This document shows, one piece after another, positions 7,324 to 16,081 of a DNA stretch of 64,000 nt. The first letter of the stretch is position 1; each line of letters starts with the position of its first letter. The position numbers and the translations under genes are program-made. A model generated the notes under the pieces. That model was not told the DNA's origin, searched no databases, and saw only the letters and a program-made list of their open reading frames with translations. This DNA comes from Streptomyces sp. 71268 (GTDB taxonomy: Bacteria > Actinomycetota > Actinomycetes > Streptomycetales > Streptomycetaceae): the NCBI RefSeq assembly GCF_029392895.1, contig NZ_CP114200.1:7818501-7882500 (forward strand). The letters are read 5' to 3'.

Positions 7324-10211
7324 GCGCTCTCTCCCGTGTCCGTCGCGGCCCGCCGCCGCGCGATGACGACCGTGCGCCAGCCGGCCAGCGACAGCAGGAT
7401 GGCGGCCAGCGCCAGCCCGCCGGCCTGCACGCCGGTGGACGCCAGTGCACCGTTCGACGTGTCGACGCCGGGCCCGCCTCCGCTGGTTCCGCCGGTACCG
7501 GCGCCGCCGACGGAGCCGGTCGAGCCGTCGGCGATGCCTGGGCCGCCATCGCCCGGGGTGACGATGTCAGGAAGGCCACCGTTGCCCGGCGGCGTGTCAC
7601 CCGACGGCGTGGGGGTGGGCTGGGTGCCGGTGGGCGGCTGCGGCCGGGTCCCGTTCAGATCCCGGACCAGAGTGGCGAACGAGGTGCCGACCGAACCGCC
7701 GAGCCCCTGCGTGGAGGCGCGTACGTCCGAGCCCCGTTGGCCGTCGGCCGCCACGTTGAAGCCGCCGTCGCTGTTCTGCTGGCGGGCCAGAAACTTCCGG
7801 GCCTTGGCAATCTGCGCCTGGTACTTCGACGCGTCCAACGACAGTCCCTGCACCGCCAGGGCCGCGGAGTTCACGGAGTTGCCCGAGGCACCGGGGAAGC
7901 CGCCGTCAGCCAACTGCTTGCTCGCGATCCAGGCGAGGGCTTTCTCCACCGCCTGCCGGGACGCGGCGTCCGGTACCAGGTCGAGCGCCATGGCCGCCAT
8001 TGCGGTGGAGTCGACCTCGGAGTCCCCGGTGGAAGGAATCAGGCTGGGCCAGGCGCCGGAGGCGTGTTGCAGGCCGCGCAGGTAGGCGACCGGAGCGCTG
8101 GCCGCCGCCTTCTCGCCGGCCCGCAACTGGGCGATGACCCCCAGGGACTGGCCGAACACCGAGGGGGCGTAGGCGTACGCGCCCTTGGCCGCGCACTTAC
8201 GCTCCGGCGCCTGGCTCGGCGCCTCGCACACCGCCGCCGCCAGCGCCGAGATCAGGTCGTGGCCCGCGAAGTCCCGCGGGTCACGCCCGACGATCTGGGC
8301 GAGCACCGCCACCTTGCCGATCGATCCACCGGCGGCGTGCCGGGTGCCCACCCCCGTCCAGTCGTTGACGGTCCGCCCCGACGAGGTGGTGTCCTTCCCC
8401 CTGCCGTCGAGGAAGTCGACGATGCCGCGCAGCGCGCCGTTGTCGTACCCCGTCGCTGCCAGGGCGTACGCCCCGTCGATGGTCAGACCGAAGTCGGCGA
8501 ACCCGCTGCCGACCACGTTCTCGTAGAAGTGCCCCTGCTGAAGACGGGAGCGGTCGACCAGGTAGGCCGTCCCCTTCCTCAGGTCAGGGCCCTCCCCGGG
8601 GCGCCACGGCGGCTTGGGGCCGCTCGTCGGCGGCGTGGAGGGCTCCGTCGGGTGGGTGGTCGGCGGCTTCGGTAGATCGGGTCGCTTGGTCGTCAGCGAG
8701 GCGAGACTGGTCCGTGCCCCCGCCAACGCGGCGCTCCAGGTGGGGAAGAGCTCAGGGTCCGCGGCGCCCTCGTCGAACCCGAAGCCACCCGAGGCGGTCT
8801 GCTGCCGAGACAGCCACGACACGGCGGCATCCGCCCGGCGGGTGTCACCCAACAACCGCAGCGCCTGCGCCGAGCGGGCGCTGGCGGTCACATCGCCGCT
8901 GGTCACACCCGGGTACGCGGCGAAGGCCCCGCTGGACAACTGCGAAGTACGCAGCGTCTTACGAGCCCTGGCCACCACATCCGCGTGCCCACCGACCTGG
9001 TGGAGCGCGATGACGGCATACGGGGTGGTGGCCGGGTCGCTGTACGCACAGGTCTCACCCGCGCGGACCAGCGTCGCGCTGAACCCGCCGTCCTTGCACT
9101 GGTGAGCGGCGAGCCGGTCGACCGCCGCCTTCGGCACCGGCACACCCGACCGGTGCAGCGCCAGTACGGCCAGGGCCTGGGTTTCCACGTCGTCCACGCC
9201 GACGAAGTCACCCGCTGCCGCACAGCCCTCACCACCAGCCGTGCAGAGGCTCCCGGCGAGGTCGCCGGCCAGGTCATGGCCGCCGAACGCGCGCGGATCG
9301 CCCTCCGTGCTCGCCGCCAACAGAGCCAGCAGAGCGGCACCGATCACGCTGGGAGCGTGATCGGTTCCCTCGGGGTAGGCGAACTCCTCGGTATGCGCGG
9401 CGAGCCAGGACGTCATCTTCGTCAGCGTCTCGCTCCGGCCGCCGGCCCCGGCCACCGCCAGCGCGGTCTGCGCCGACTGGTAGAGGTGCGGGGCCTGCGC
9501 CGCCTCGTCTTGGACGTGGTCGCCGTCGGTGAGGCGGCTCGTGAGCCAGTCCCGCAGTGCCGGCAGGTCCACCTCACCTGGCTCGACATCGGGCGGAGTG
9601 TCGCCCCCGTCGCCCCCACCTCCCGCCCGCACCTGGGCGGGCGTGAACGTGGGGCCGCCGGTCGAGCCGCCCGGGGCGGTGGCGCCGAACACCCACGCCT
9701 CGACCGAGCCGTCCTTGGGCCGCTGACTCATCGCCCCCAGCGGGCTGTAGGTCCAGTAGTCCTGGCCGGGTGGGGCGATCCAGTACGACCAGTACGCCGA
9801 GGCGGGCGGGGTGAGCTTGCACGCCTCGCGGTCGGGCGTGGGGTACTGCTTGCCGTCCTGGAACTGGGCGTGGCCCAGACGGCAGATGAAGGCCGGACCG
9901 TCGTGTTCGGTACCGACAGTGCTGAAGCCCGCCTCGTGCAGCAGGTCGTAGCCGGTAGTCGGGGTGGCGTCACAGCCGCGGACGATGCCACCGCCCCAGT
10001 CGCTGAAGTCCACCGCGACCACGGCGCCCTTGGTCGGGGTGCAGGAGGCGATCGGATCGGCCGCCGCCGGTGTGGCCAGGGTGAGCGGGCCGGGCCCGAG
10101 GCCCGCTATCACCGCGAGCGCACACGCCGATGCGGCGAGGCGGGCACGCCTACCACGCACTGGTCTGCGGCCATCACGCCGGACCGCTCGGTTCCCGTAC
10201 CGCAACCTCAC
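7320..10211 (-). CDS. Large surface protein: duplicated domain plus alpha-toroid (terpene cyclase/transcobalamin-like) repeats
   Basis: This protein has about 963 residues. After a signal peptide comes the same domain as in the downstream protein (AVDFSDWGG ... HDGPAFICRLGH ... PPASAYWSYW). Two blocks of helical-hairpin repeats of the prenyltransferase/squalene-oxidase-like toroid follow, recognisable by repeated QxxxGGF-type turns (QCKDGGFSATL, QTASGGFGF, QLADGGFPGASG, QNSDGGFNV). It ends with a Pro/Thr/Gly-rich stalk and a C-terminal transmembrane helix. Toroids of this kind form the N-terminal domain of intrinsic factor and transcobalamin. I chose GTG at 10,211 because an AGGGGAG ribosome site lies 5 nt upstream. 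A longer reading from 10,361 would start inside the riboswitch. Confidence 0.85.
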   Translation of the reverse strand: MRLRYGNRAVRRDGRRPVRGRRARLAASACALAVIAGLGPGPLTLATPAAADPIASCTPTKGAVVAVDFSDWGGGIVRGCDATPTTGYDLLHEAGFSTVGTEHDGPAFICRLGHAQFQDGKQYPTPDREACKLTPPASAYWSYWIAPPGQDYWTYSPLGAMSQRPKDGSVEAWVFGATAPGGSTGGPTFTPAQVRAGGGGDGGDTPPDVEPGEVDLPALRDWLTSRLTDGDHVQDEAAQAPHLYQSAQTALAVAGAGGRSETLTKMTSWLAAHTEEFAYPEGTDHAPSVIGAALLALLAASTEGDPRAFGGHDLAGDLAGSLCTAGGEGCAAAGDFVGVDDVETQALAVLALHRSGVPVPKAAVDRLAAHQCKDGGFSATLVRAGETCAYSDPATTPYAVIALHQVGGHADVVARARKTLRTSQLSSGAFAAYPGVTSGDVTASARSAQALRLLGDTRRADAAVSWLSRQQTASGGFGFDEGAADPELFPTWSAALAGARTSLASLTTKRPDLPKPPTTHPTEPSTPPTSGPKPPWRPGEGPDLRKGTAYLVDRSRLQQGHFYENVVGSGFADFGLTIDGAYALAATGYDNGALRGIVDFLDGRGKDTTSSGRTVNDWTGVGTRHAAGGSIGKVAVLAQIVGRDPRDFAGHDLISALAAAVCEAPSQAPERKCAAKGAYAYAPSVFGQSLGVIAQLRAGEKAAASAPVAYLRGLQHASGAWPSLIPSTGDSEVDSTAMAAMALDLVPDAASRQAVEKALAWIASKQLADGGFPGASGNSVNSAALAVQGLSLDASKYQAQIAKARKFLARQQNSDGGFNVAADGQRGSDVRASTQGLGGSVGTSFATLVRDLNGTRPQPPTGTQPTPTPSGDTPPGNGGLPDIVTPGDGGPGIADGSTGSVGGAGTGGTSGGGPGVDTSNGALASTGVQAGGLALAAILLSLAGWRTVVIARRRAATDTGESA

Positions 10212-10329
10212 CGCTGCTCCCCTGGCCAGTCGGCCGTGGCGGAGGCCCGCGTGACGCGGTGGGCCCGACCCAAGATCCCGGGGTCGTGCCTGCCGTACCA
10301 CGCCGTAGTCCGCGACGGCGTCAGTCGCT

Positions 10330-10470
10330 CGGCCTCGGACCAGGTAATCCGGCTCGCCCATCGAACACTTGGGGTGCTCGATGAGCCTACGGTTGCGGGT
10401 CAGCGCCGGACTTGGACCGGCTTCCCCTGGTAACTGAGGCTGGAATCTGCCGAATTAGAGCACAGGTGCG
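10330..10470 (-). ncRNA. Cobalamin riboswitch, minus strand (leader of the ECF/toroid operon)
   Basis: Read on the minus strand, the leader carries the adenosylcobalamin aptamer core. The GGGGAAGCCGGTCCAAGTCC segment leads into GGCGCTGACCCGCAACCG, the strongly conserved GCTGACCCGCAAC block. A B12-box-like element GAGCCGGATTACCTGG follows at about 10,338-10,355. It lies about 120 nt before the toroid gene's GTG, so high cobalamin should reduce expression of the whole uptake operon. The exact 5' and 3' limits are estimates. Confidence 0.85.
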
Positions 10471-10504
10471 AAATGGATGACAAGGGGGTGTCTCGGCCGG
10501 CCCG

Positions 10505-10625
10505 GGGCGAGTACCGTCTCTCACCGTGCCGAGCGGGGGAATCTGGTGCGAACCCAGAGCTGACGCGCAGCGGTGTGGAACGGTCGGTGGCCGATCCGAG
10601 CCCGAATGCCCGCCCGGCCCGTCAT
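10505..10625 (+). ncRNA. Cobalamin riboswitch, plus strand (leader of the toroid-DUF4430 gene)
   Basis: The plus strand shows GGGGGAATCTGGTGCGAACC, then AGAGCTGACGCGCAGCGGTG, and a B12 box AGCCCGAATGCCCGCC near 10,599-10,614. These match the conserved cobalamin riboswitch core in order and spacing. It precedes the gene starting at 10,750 by about 125 nt. With the minus-strand copy it makes two divergent B12 riboswitches within about 300 bp. The boundaries are approximate. Confidence 0.88.
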
Positions 10626-10749
10626 CACGGACGTCGCACCACGCGCTTGGGCGACGGCCGCGCCGCTGCCGGAGGTCGCCCAGCTCGCCCAAGGGGCCCG
10701 ACAGGCAAAGCGCGAGGCCGTCTCCCCCTTCTGCCGGGAGCTCACCGAC

Positions 10750-12180
10750 ATGTCACCGATCCACACCCCGCGCCCGCACGGCCTCACGGGCAACCGTCGC
10801 GCTCTGTTCGCCCTGCCGGCGGCTCTTACTGCCCTCACCATGGCCGCCGTCCCTGCCACCGCGACCTCGACACCCGCCCAGATATCCACCTCCACAACCA
10901 ACGGGGTGTCCTACCTCAGATCGCTCCAGGCCGCCGACGGCTCGTACGCGGGCGCCGGCCTGTCCAACGAGTGGGCGTTCTCCGCCTTCGCGGCGGCCGG
11001 CACCGCCGCCGTCGACGTCGCGCCAGGGGGCGACGCGACCAGGAACGCCCGTACCGTCTACCGCAACCACCTGGCCGCCCCGGGGTGGCCAGGAACCTCC
11101 CCGGTCGTCACCGACTACGAACGCGGCACCATCAACGCCTACTCCGCCGGCATCGACCCCGCGCGCGTCTCAGCCGGACGCAACCTGATCGCCGACACCT
11201 ACGGACACTGGCAGAACTCGGCCCCCGGGTACTGGGGTTCGCCCACCAACTTCAACGGCACGGTCTTCGCTCTGCTGGCCCTGGCCGGCGCCAAGACCCA
11301 GTCGGGCGGCCAGCGCGTACCGCAAGCCCTGCTCGACCGCTCCGTCGCCACCGTACGGGCCAACCAGCACGACGACGGTGGTTGGAACTACAGCAAGGCC
11401 GAGGGCGACCCGGCCAAGCTCGCCGCCGCCAGCGACATCGACATGACCGGCGCCACCATGGCCTCCCTGTGTGTCTCCGGCGTCCCCGCCTCCGATCCGG
11501 CGATCACCAAGGCCAAAGCCTTCCTGAAGTCCAAGCTCATCAACGGCTCGGGGGCCTTCGACGCCATGTTCGGTGTCAACACCGACTCCAACGGCTGGGC
11601 CGTATCCGGCCTCAACGCGTGTGGCATCAATCCGCAGACCGGCGACTTCCTCACCAAGGCCGGCAAGACCCCGATCGACTTCCTGATAGCCCAACAGTTC
11701 AAGCCCGGCGGCGGCTTCAAGTACCTGCCCACGGACACCAGCCCCTCCGCCTACGCTTCCATCGACGGCCTGCGCGCCGTCGCCGGTGGCGGCTTCGCGA
11801 CCGCACCTCCCACACCTACCACCGGCGCGTCCCGCTGGGTGGCGACCACCCAGTTCGCCCCGGGCACGGCAGCCCGGCTGGCCGTGACCGTGGATGACGG
11901 CACCTCGCTCAAGGTCTGCGCCGTCACCCTCACCCCGACTGGAACGACCACCACCCTGGGAGCGGTCTTGGACGCGGCCACCAGCTCCGCCGCCCCTGCC
12001 GGCTGCGTCACCAGCCTCACCCCCACCACCGGCGACGGCACCGTCACCTCCCTCAACGGCAAGACGAACAACGCGACATCCACCTGGAAGGTGAGCGTGG
12101 ACGGAGCGCCGGCCAACACGGCTGCCCGTAACAAGGTGATCAACCTGGGCGACACCATCGCCCTTCGCTACGGGAGCTGA
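10750..12180 (+). CDS. Secreted transcobalamin-like protein: alpha-toroid plus DUF4430-type domain
   Basis: This 476-residue protein has a signal peptide (RRALFALPAALTALTMAAV, cleaved near ATA-TST). An alpha-toroid with hairpin repeats follows (GVSYLRSLQAADGSYAG, VRANQHDDGGWNY, FLIAQQFKPGGGFKYL). A C-terminal beta domain includes STWKVSVDGAPAN and the final NLGDTIALRYGS, typical of DUF4430. This toroid-plus-beta order matches human intrinsic factor and transcobalamin, which hold cobalamin between the two domains. It sits behind a cobalamin riboswitch, so I infer a secreted B12-capturing protein. The ATG at 10,750 has GGGAG 9 nt upstream. In-frame codons further upstream fall within the riboswitch and are not plausible starts. 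There is no transmembrane anchor, unlike its divergent relative. Confidence 0.88.
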   Translation: MSPIHTPRPHGLTGNRRALFALPAALTALTMAAVPATATSTPAQISTSTTNGVSYLRSLQAADGSYAGAGLSNEWAFSAFAAAGTAAVDVAPGGDATRNARTVYRNHLAAPGWPGTSPVVTDYERGTINAYSAGIDPARVSAGRNLIADTYGHWQNSAPGYWGSPTNFNGTVFALLALAGAKTQSGGQRVPQALLDRSVATVRANQHDDGGWNYSKAEGDPAKLAAASDIDMTGATMASLCVSGVPASDPAITKAKAFLKSKLINGSGAFDAMFGVNTDSNGWAVSGLNACGINPQTGDFLTKAGKTPIDFLIAQQFKPGGGFKYLPTDTSPSAYASIDGLRAVAGGGFATAPPTPTTGASRWVATTQFAPGTAARLAVTVDDGTSLKVCAVTLTPTGTTTTLGAVLDAATSSAAPAGCVTSLTPTTGDGTVTSLNGKTNNATSTWKVSVDGAPANTAARNKVINLGDTIALRYGS

Positions 12181-12185
12181 CCTGA

Positions 12186-12219
12186 CCGCTGGGCCCGGGA
12201 CCGAGCGCGGGCCCAGCGG
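12186..12219 (+). terminator. Terminator after the transcobalamin-like gene
   Basis: A perfect 12-bp GC-rich inverted repeat (12,186-12,197 with 12,208-12,219) starts 5 nt after the stop codon. Confidence 0.7.
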
Positions 12220-12374
12220 GAGGGTTCTCCGTCAGCACTGGATAACGAGCTGCTGGGGACAGCACCCAGATAGGTCCTGCTGCTATGCCGTAGCGCCGTC
12301 GATAGAATTCTGACCGAACGCGGTAAGCATTGCGAGATGTACGCTGAGCAGCGAGCAAATGGAAGAATGAGTAG

Positions 12375-13195
12375 ATGGCTACGCACTTGTTTCATCACGT
12401 GAGGCACGCCGCTGCGCTGGGAGCTGCCCTTGACCGCCTGGGTGTGGTTTTTCGGAAGTTCGAAGAACAGGACTCCGGCTGTGTCTCCTACGGGTTATTG
12501 GCCTCGGGGCAGCGCTGGTTCGTGCAAGGCGCTACAACCCCGCAAGGGATCTCTGCTCTACGGCGTGCGATTGCACTTCACCGCAGCATTTCACACCCGG
12601 CCATAGTGCCTTTGGCGAGCTCGTTCGCCACTGAGGATGGTCTGGTGCTGGTCTATCCATGGACGAGTGGTGATGTTTTATATCACCCAACGCTTTCGCG
12701 TGTGGGAGGGCGTGCAACGTCGGGAAGTCCGATGGCTAGGTTCAGGAGCCTTCCTCTCCCTCGCATTTACGCTGCACTCAACGTCATGCTCTCTGCGCAT
12801 GTGGGCGTGGAAGAAGCTGGGTTTGTCGCAATCGATTTCTATGACGGATGCATGCTCTACGACTTTGATCAGCACCGCATCAAGCTGATCGACCTGGATG
12901 AATACCGGGTAGGTCCATTTGTCTTGGAGGCCGACCGACTTCCTGGATCGAGGCGTACATGGCGCCAGAGGAGTTTGTGCGCGGATCGCTGATTGACACG
13001 CGCACTACGGTGTTCGCTCTCGGCCGGATGCTCCGTTTGCTCTTGGACGCGGGTGACGAGGAGAAGCTCTGGCGTGGGACAGGGGAACAACTGGACATCA
13101 TCAAGACGGCGACCGCGGCTGACCCAGAGCACCGGTTCTCGTCTGTCCGATCATTCGTTCGCGCCTGGCAGGCGTCAGCGGGAGATGGTATGTGA
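12375..13195 (+). pseudogene. Protein-kinase-like gene split by a frameshift
   Basis: Two overlapping frames together read as one Ser/Thr-kinase-like domain of about 270 residues. The first (12,375 to about 12,945) carries a degenerate N-lobe and LIDLDEYRVGPFVLEADRLPGSR, where DLD replaces the usual DFG. The second continues directly from 12,959 with MAPEEFVRG, the usual APE activation-loop end, then helices ending at 13,195. The break lies around 12,945-12,960. The canonical HRD catalytic loop is not recognisable, so the protein may have been a pseudokinase even when intact. GC content is visibly lower than in neighbouring genes, suggesting transfer. A single sequencing error could also produce this frameshift. 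A strong terminator follows. Confidence 0.7.
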
Positions 13196-13214
13196 CCGTA
13201 GGTTTGCGGTTGTA

Positions 13215-13264
13215 GACAGCGGTGCGGTGGTGCGACGCGAGCTGTCGCATCACCGCACCGCTGT
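13215..13264 (+). terminator. Terminator after the kinase-like gene
   Basis: A 22-bp stem (13,215-13,236 with 13,243-13,264) contains only one G-T pair and has a 6-nt loop. It starts about 20 nt after the stop. Confidence 0.75.
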
Positions 13265-13758
13265 CGGTCATTACAGCCCACGCTGCGGCGGTCAGCCATG
13301 CTGCGGCTGCTGGGTTCAGCCAGGCAGTTGTCCCGCCGAGGCGCGGCATCTTGTGTACCTGACGGTTCAGGTGATGCACTCCGCAACACAGTCGTGAGTT
13401 CAACTGACGTATTGCGCCCCATGGGCGGCAAACGTCGCTTCGGGACCTACCGCCGAGCAGCCTTTCGGTTGGCCGTCGCTCCTCGCGCATGGCGCCCCGT
13501 CCGACCTCCCCTCGTTCGAGCGCAGGCGCCCCTCCGGCCTCACAGGATGACCAGGCCGGCGGCGTTGAGGAAGGAAGTTCGGAGTTGACGGTCAGTATTA
13601 GGGTGCGACTACGCTGGCAGTTGCCTTAACGGAGGTTGGCGGATACGAACGTGGATAACGTCAACCGTCAGGTTCGACTGAGCTTCCTGGGTTGATCAAG
13701 ATCATCCTGGGCCTGACCGCCCAATCTCCGTACTCTGCGCGTTCGAAACGGAGAGACC
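13265..13758. other. Gene-poor stretch without a recognisable gene
   Basis: No convincing coding frame is visible on either strand. Short open stretches lack ribosome sites, family motifs and the expected third-position GC bias. It separates the kinase relic from the recombinase fragment. Confidence 0.6.
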
Positions 13759-14097
13759 TTGCGCCGTACGGACCAGAACATGATCGAACGACCCTACGAC
13801 GGCTGCGGGCAGTGCCTGCTGGGCGTCCGCCGGCGCAACATCGTCGACTGCCTGAAAACCGGCTACAGGATGCGGGACGAGGGCAAGCTCCTCCTCACCC
13901 ACGGACACGACGGCCCGTGGGATCTCAAAGACGAGAACCGCTTCACCATGGAGGCGTGGGGCGCCCAGATGGAGTTGCCGGCCATCCAGCGCCGTATCCG
14001 GGACGGCACGGTCAAGACTCGCGCGGCTGGTCGCCCCAAGGGCAAACCCTTGTACGGCTTCCGGTACGTACGTGATGGGGTGCCCGCCAGCGTGTAA
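13759..14097 (+). pseudogene. Truncated serine-recombinase fragment
   Basis: This 112-residue frame has a recognisable middle segment of a large serine recombinase: WDLKDENRFTMEAWGAQMEL followed by IQRRIRDGTVKTRAAGRPKG, then YGFRYVR. In intact recombinases this segment joins the catalytic domain, which has an N-terminal active Ser, to the zinc-ribbon/DNA-binding region. Both flanks are missing here, since the N-terminal SR-x-S active-site motif is absent and the frame stops soon after YGFRYVR. It is probably the remnant of an integrated element, in keeping with the surrounding debris. Confidence 0.65.
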
Positions 14098-14365
14098 GCC
14101 GGTCGGCCGCTTGAGGGCCGAAGAGTTCCGGAGCAGCCAGCCATCGCTGCCACTGGCGCACTGACTGCTGGAATCTGATGCCGAAGAAGTCATGCGGCGG
14201 GTCGATGGCATATGGAGCTGGGCGCTCGGCGCGCTCGGAGTTCCATTCACGACAGGGCATTCTCCGCGATGGACCTCACCGCCCACCACCTGCTGTCCCC
14301 CGTGAAGTACACGGTGCAGACCTCGCCGCCGTCGGCGAACTCCAGAGCGAGCTGACCTACGGCAG

Positions 14366-14445
14366 CCTCCACCCCCGCGCGCGGGGATCAGCCCCACATC
14401 AGGATGTGGAATACATCCATGATGGGCCATCCCCGCGCGGGGGGG
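14366..14445 (-). CRISPR. Two decayed type I-E CRISPR-like repeats
   Basis: Two copies of a CCATCCCCGCGCGCGGGGA-like unit lie 58 nt apart (cores at 14,373 and 14,431). On the minus strand they read as CTGnnCCCCGCGCGCGGGG, the form of type I-E repeats in actinomycetes. The spacing fits a repeat of about 28 nt plus a spacer of about 30. The copies differ from each other, and no cas gene is nearby. Confidence 0.5.
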
Positions 14446-14597
14446 CAGGTACGCGGAGTGACGCTGGACGCGTTGGACCTCGATTTTTGCAACCTCGGAA
14501 CGCGACCTGTCACACAAACTTCACACGCCACCCGCAACGCCCCTCCCCCCGTAAGCCAGACCACACAGCCTAGCGACGAGCCCCACTAACACGCTTC

Positions 14598-14768
14598 CTT
14601 CTGTCTCGCCCGGCCGGGGTCGGTGTCGAACTCGGCGGTGACTGCGGCCACCGCATCCGCTTCGTCGTCCCCCGCCATCAGCGTCTTGACTACCAAGGCG
14701 CCGGCCGGCTTCAACCCGTTCACGGAAGAGGGCCGTGGAGCAAGCCTTGCACCATCGCGTCGACCCAC
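14598..14768 (-). pseudogene. PqqD-like (RiPP recognition element) remnant
   Basis: A short frame reads GLKPAGALVVKTLMAGDDEA followed by DAVAAVTAEFDTDPGRARQ. This is the usual second half of PqqD-family proteins: a 'TGA-hydrophobic-LL-x-G' helix, then a region of the form AVAALTAEYDVDPxxAR. The family binds RiPP leader peptides, for example the lasso B1 proteins. The frame begins abnormally and stops before the last helix, and no partner protease or cyclase is beside it. I read it as a relic of a lost RiPP locus, possibly a lasso type; the match is short. Confidence 0.35.
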
Positions 14769-14841
14769 CGCGCGGTCAGCGTATGGGCCAGGCCGGCGGG
14801 CTCAGCCCCGCTCCCCTCGGTGAGCGGCGCGGCCGGATCGG

Positions 14842-15477
14842 TCAGGACGCGGCGGGGGCCACCGCGTCCAGACCTCGGGCGGCGACGAGTTGTGCGCTGC
14901 CGTCGGCCAGGCGATAGGACAGCCCCACCACCGCCAGGCGGCCGTCGGCCACCGCATCGGCCAGGACGCGGGAGCGTTCGAGGAGCAGGTCCACGGTGTG
15001 CTCGATGTGCTCGGCCAGGATCTCCTCGGCCGTCTCGCGCCCGGCGGCGCGGGCTGCCAGCACGCTCGGGGTCACCCGTTCAACGATGTCCCGGACGAAG
15101 CCGCCCGGCGTCTGCCCGTCCTGCAGAGCGGAGCAGGCCGCGGCGACGGCGCCGCACGAGTCATGGCCGAGGACGACGACCAGGGGCGCCTTGAGGACGC
15201 TCACGCCGAACTCGATGGAGCCAAGGACCTCCGTGCCGGTGACGTGGCCGGCGGTGCGGACGACGAACAGGTCGCCCAGGCCGCGGTCGAAGATGATCTC
15301 GGCGGCCAGCCGGGAGTCGGAGCACCCGAACAGTACGGCGAAGGGCTGCTGGGACGGTGCCGTCTCGGTGCGGCGGGTAGCGTCCTGGTTCGGGTGATCG
15401 GGGGTGCCGGAGACGAAGCGCTGGTTACCGGCCATGAGCAGCTCGAAGGCCTCGCGGGGCGTCTGGGTCGCAGTCAT
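14842..15477 (-). CDS. Beta-class carbonic anhydrase
   Basis: This 211-residue protein interconverts CO2 and bicarbonate in the cytoplasm. It has the beta-class zinc site: Cys52-x-Asp54-x-Arg56 in GCSDSRLAAE, and His105-x-x-Cys108 in GHDSCGAV. The Asp-Arg dyad is conserved, and the length is normal for a bacterial beta-CA. No ribosome site is obvious before the ATG at 15,477. It is an isolated gene within a region otherwise full of relics, so it may be part of the core genome flanked by insertions, or cargo. Confidence 0.93.
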   Translation of the reverse strand: MTATQTPREAFELLMAGNQRFVSGTPDHPNQDATRRTETAPSQQPFAVLFGCSDSRLAAEIIFDRGLGDLFVVRTAGHVTGTEVLGSIEFGVSVLKAPLVVVLGHDSCGAVAAACSALQDGQTPGGFVRDIVERVTPSVLAARAAGRETAEEILAEHIEHTVDLLLERSRVLADAVADGRLAVVGLSYRLADGSAQLVAARGLDAVAPAAS

Positions 15478-15624
15478 GGCCGCAGCCTACGAGGCGGCAG
15501 CAGCCCTGGCTGTGACCGGTCCCGCCGGAGGGCACCATCTCAGGTGATGATGCCGAACCCAGCGTGAGCACCAGGCGCCGGGCGGGGGGTGCCCTTCGAG
15601 GCCGAATCTCCGCGCGCGGTGCAG

Positions 15625-15875
15625 GGCCCACCCCGCTCGCGGGGAGCACCACCATTCGATGACTGGGTCCTGGTGTCCATCCCCGCGCGCGGGGACCAGA
15701 TGCGGATGGCGGTCGGGATCCACTCCCCGCCGGGTCCACCCCCGCAGTGGGGAGAACTGGTGCTCGACCTGGCCGGCGGCGCGGCGGGAGCCATCCCCGC
15801 GCGCAGGGAGCAGTTCGCCGCGTACCCGGTCCCGGGGGTGATGCTGGGGCCAATCCCCACGCACGGAGCAGCGCC
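15625..15875 (-). CRISPR. Decayed type I-E CRISPR-like array, about five repeats
   Basis: Imperfect copies of a GnCCATCCCCGCGCGCGGGG-AGCAG unit have cores at about 15,631, 15,681, 15,740, 15,795 and 15,855, a spacing of 50-60 nt. On the minus strand they read as type I-E repeats. Each copy has substitutions or one-base losses and the spacing drifts, so the array is probably inactive. No cas genes were found in the window. Confidence 0.6.
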
Positions 15876-16081
15876 GCGACAGTCGCCGGTTTCGCAGCGC
15901 ACGGGGTTGGCTTCGTTCACGTTTGGCGGCAGCACTTGTGCATGCTTTTCGGAGGCAGTTGGTGATCACTCCATCGAGAGATGTTCGCGAGTTTTGATGG
16001 CGCCGTCGTGCCGTCGTGCCGTCGTCGCGGTGAGTGGTCAATTCACTGTGCCTGGGCAAGCAGCGTCCGTAGGGTTTGTGC

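Noticed and set aside
10212..10361. Upstream extension of the minus-strand toroid gene
   Set aside because: It reads through the minus-strand riboswitch; GTG at 10,211 has AGGGGAG at good spacing.
10573..10749. Upstream extension of the transcobalamin-like gene
   Set aside because: The in-frame extension overlaps the cobalamin riboswitch core; the ATG at 10,750 has a good ribosome site and starts the signal peptide.
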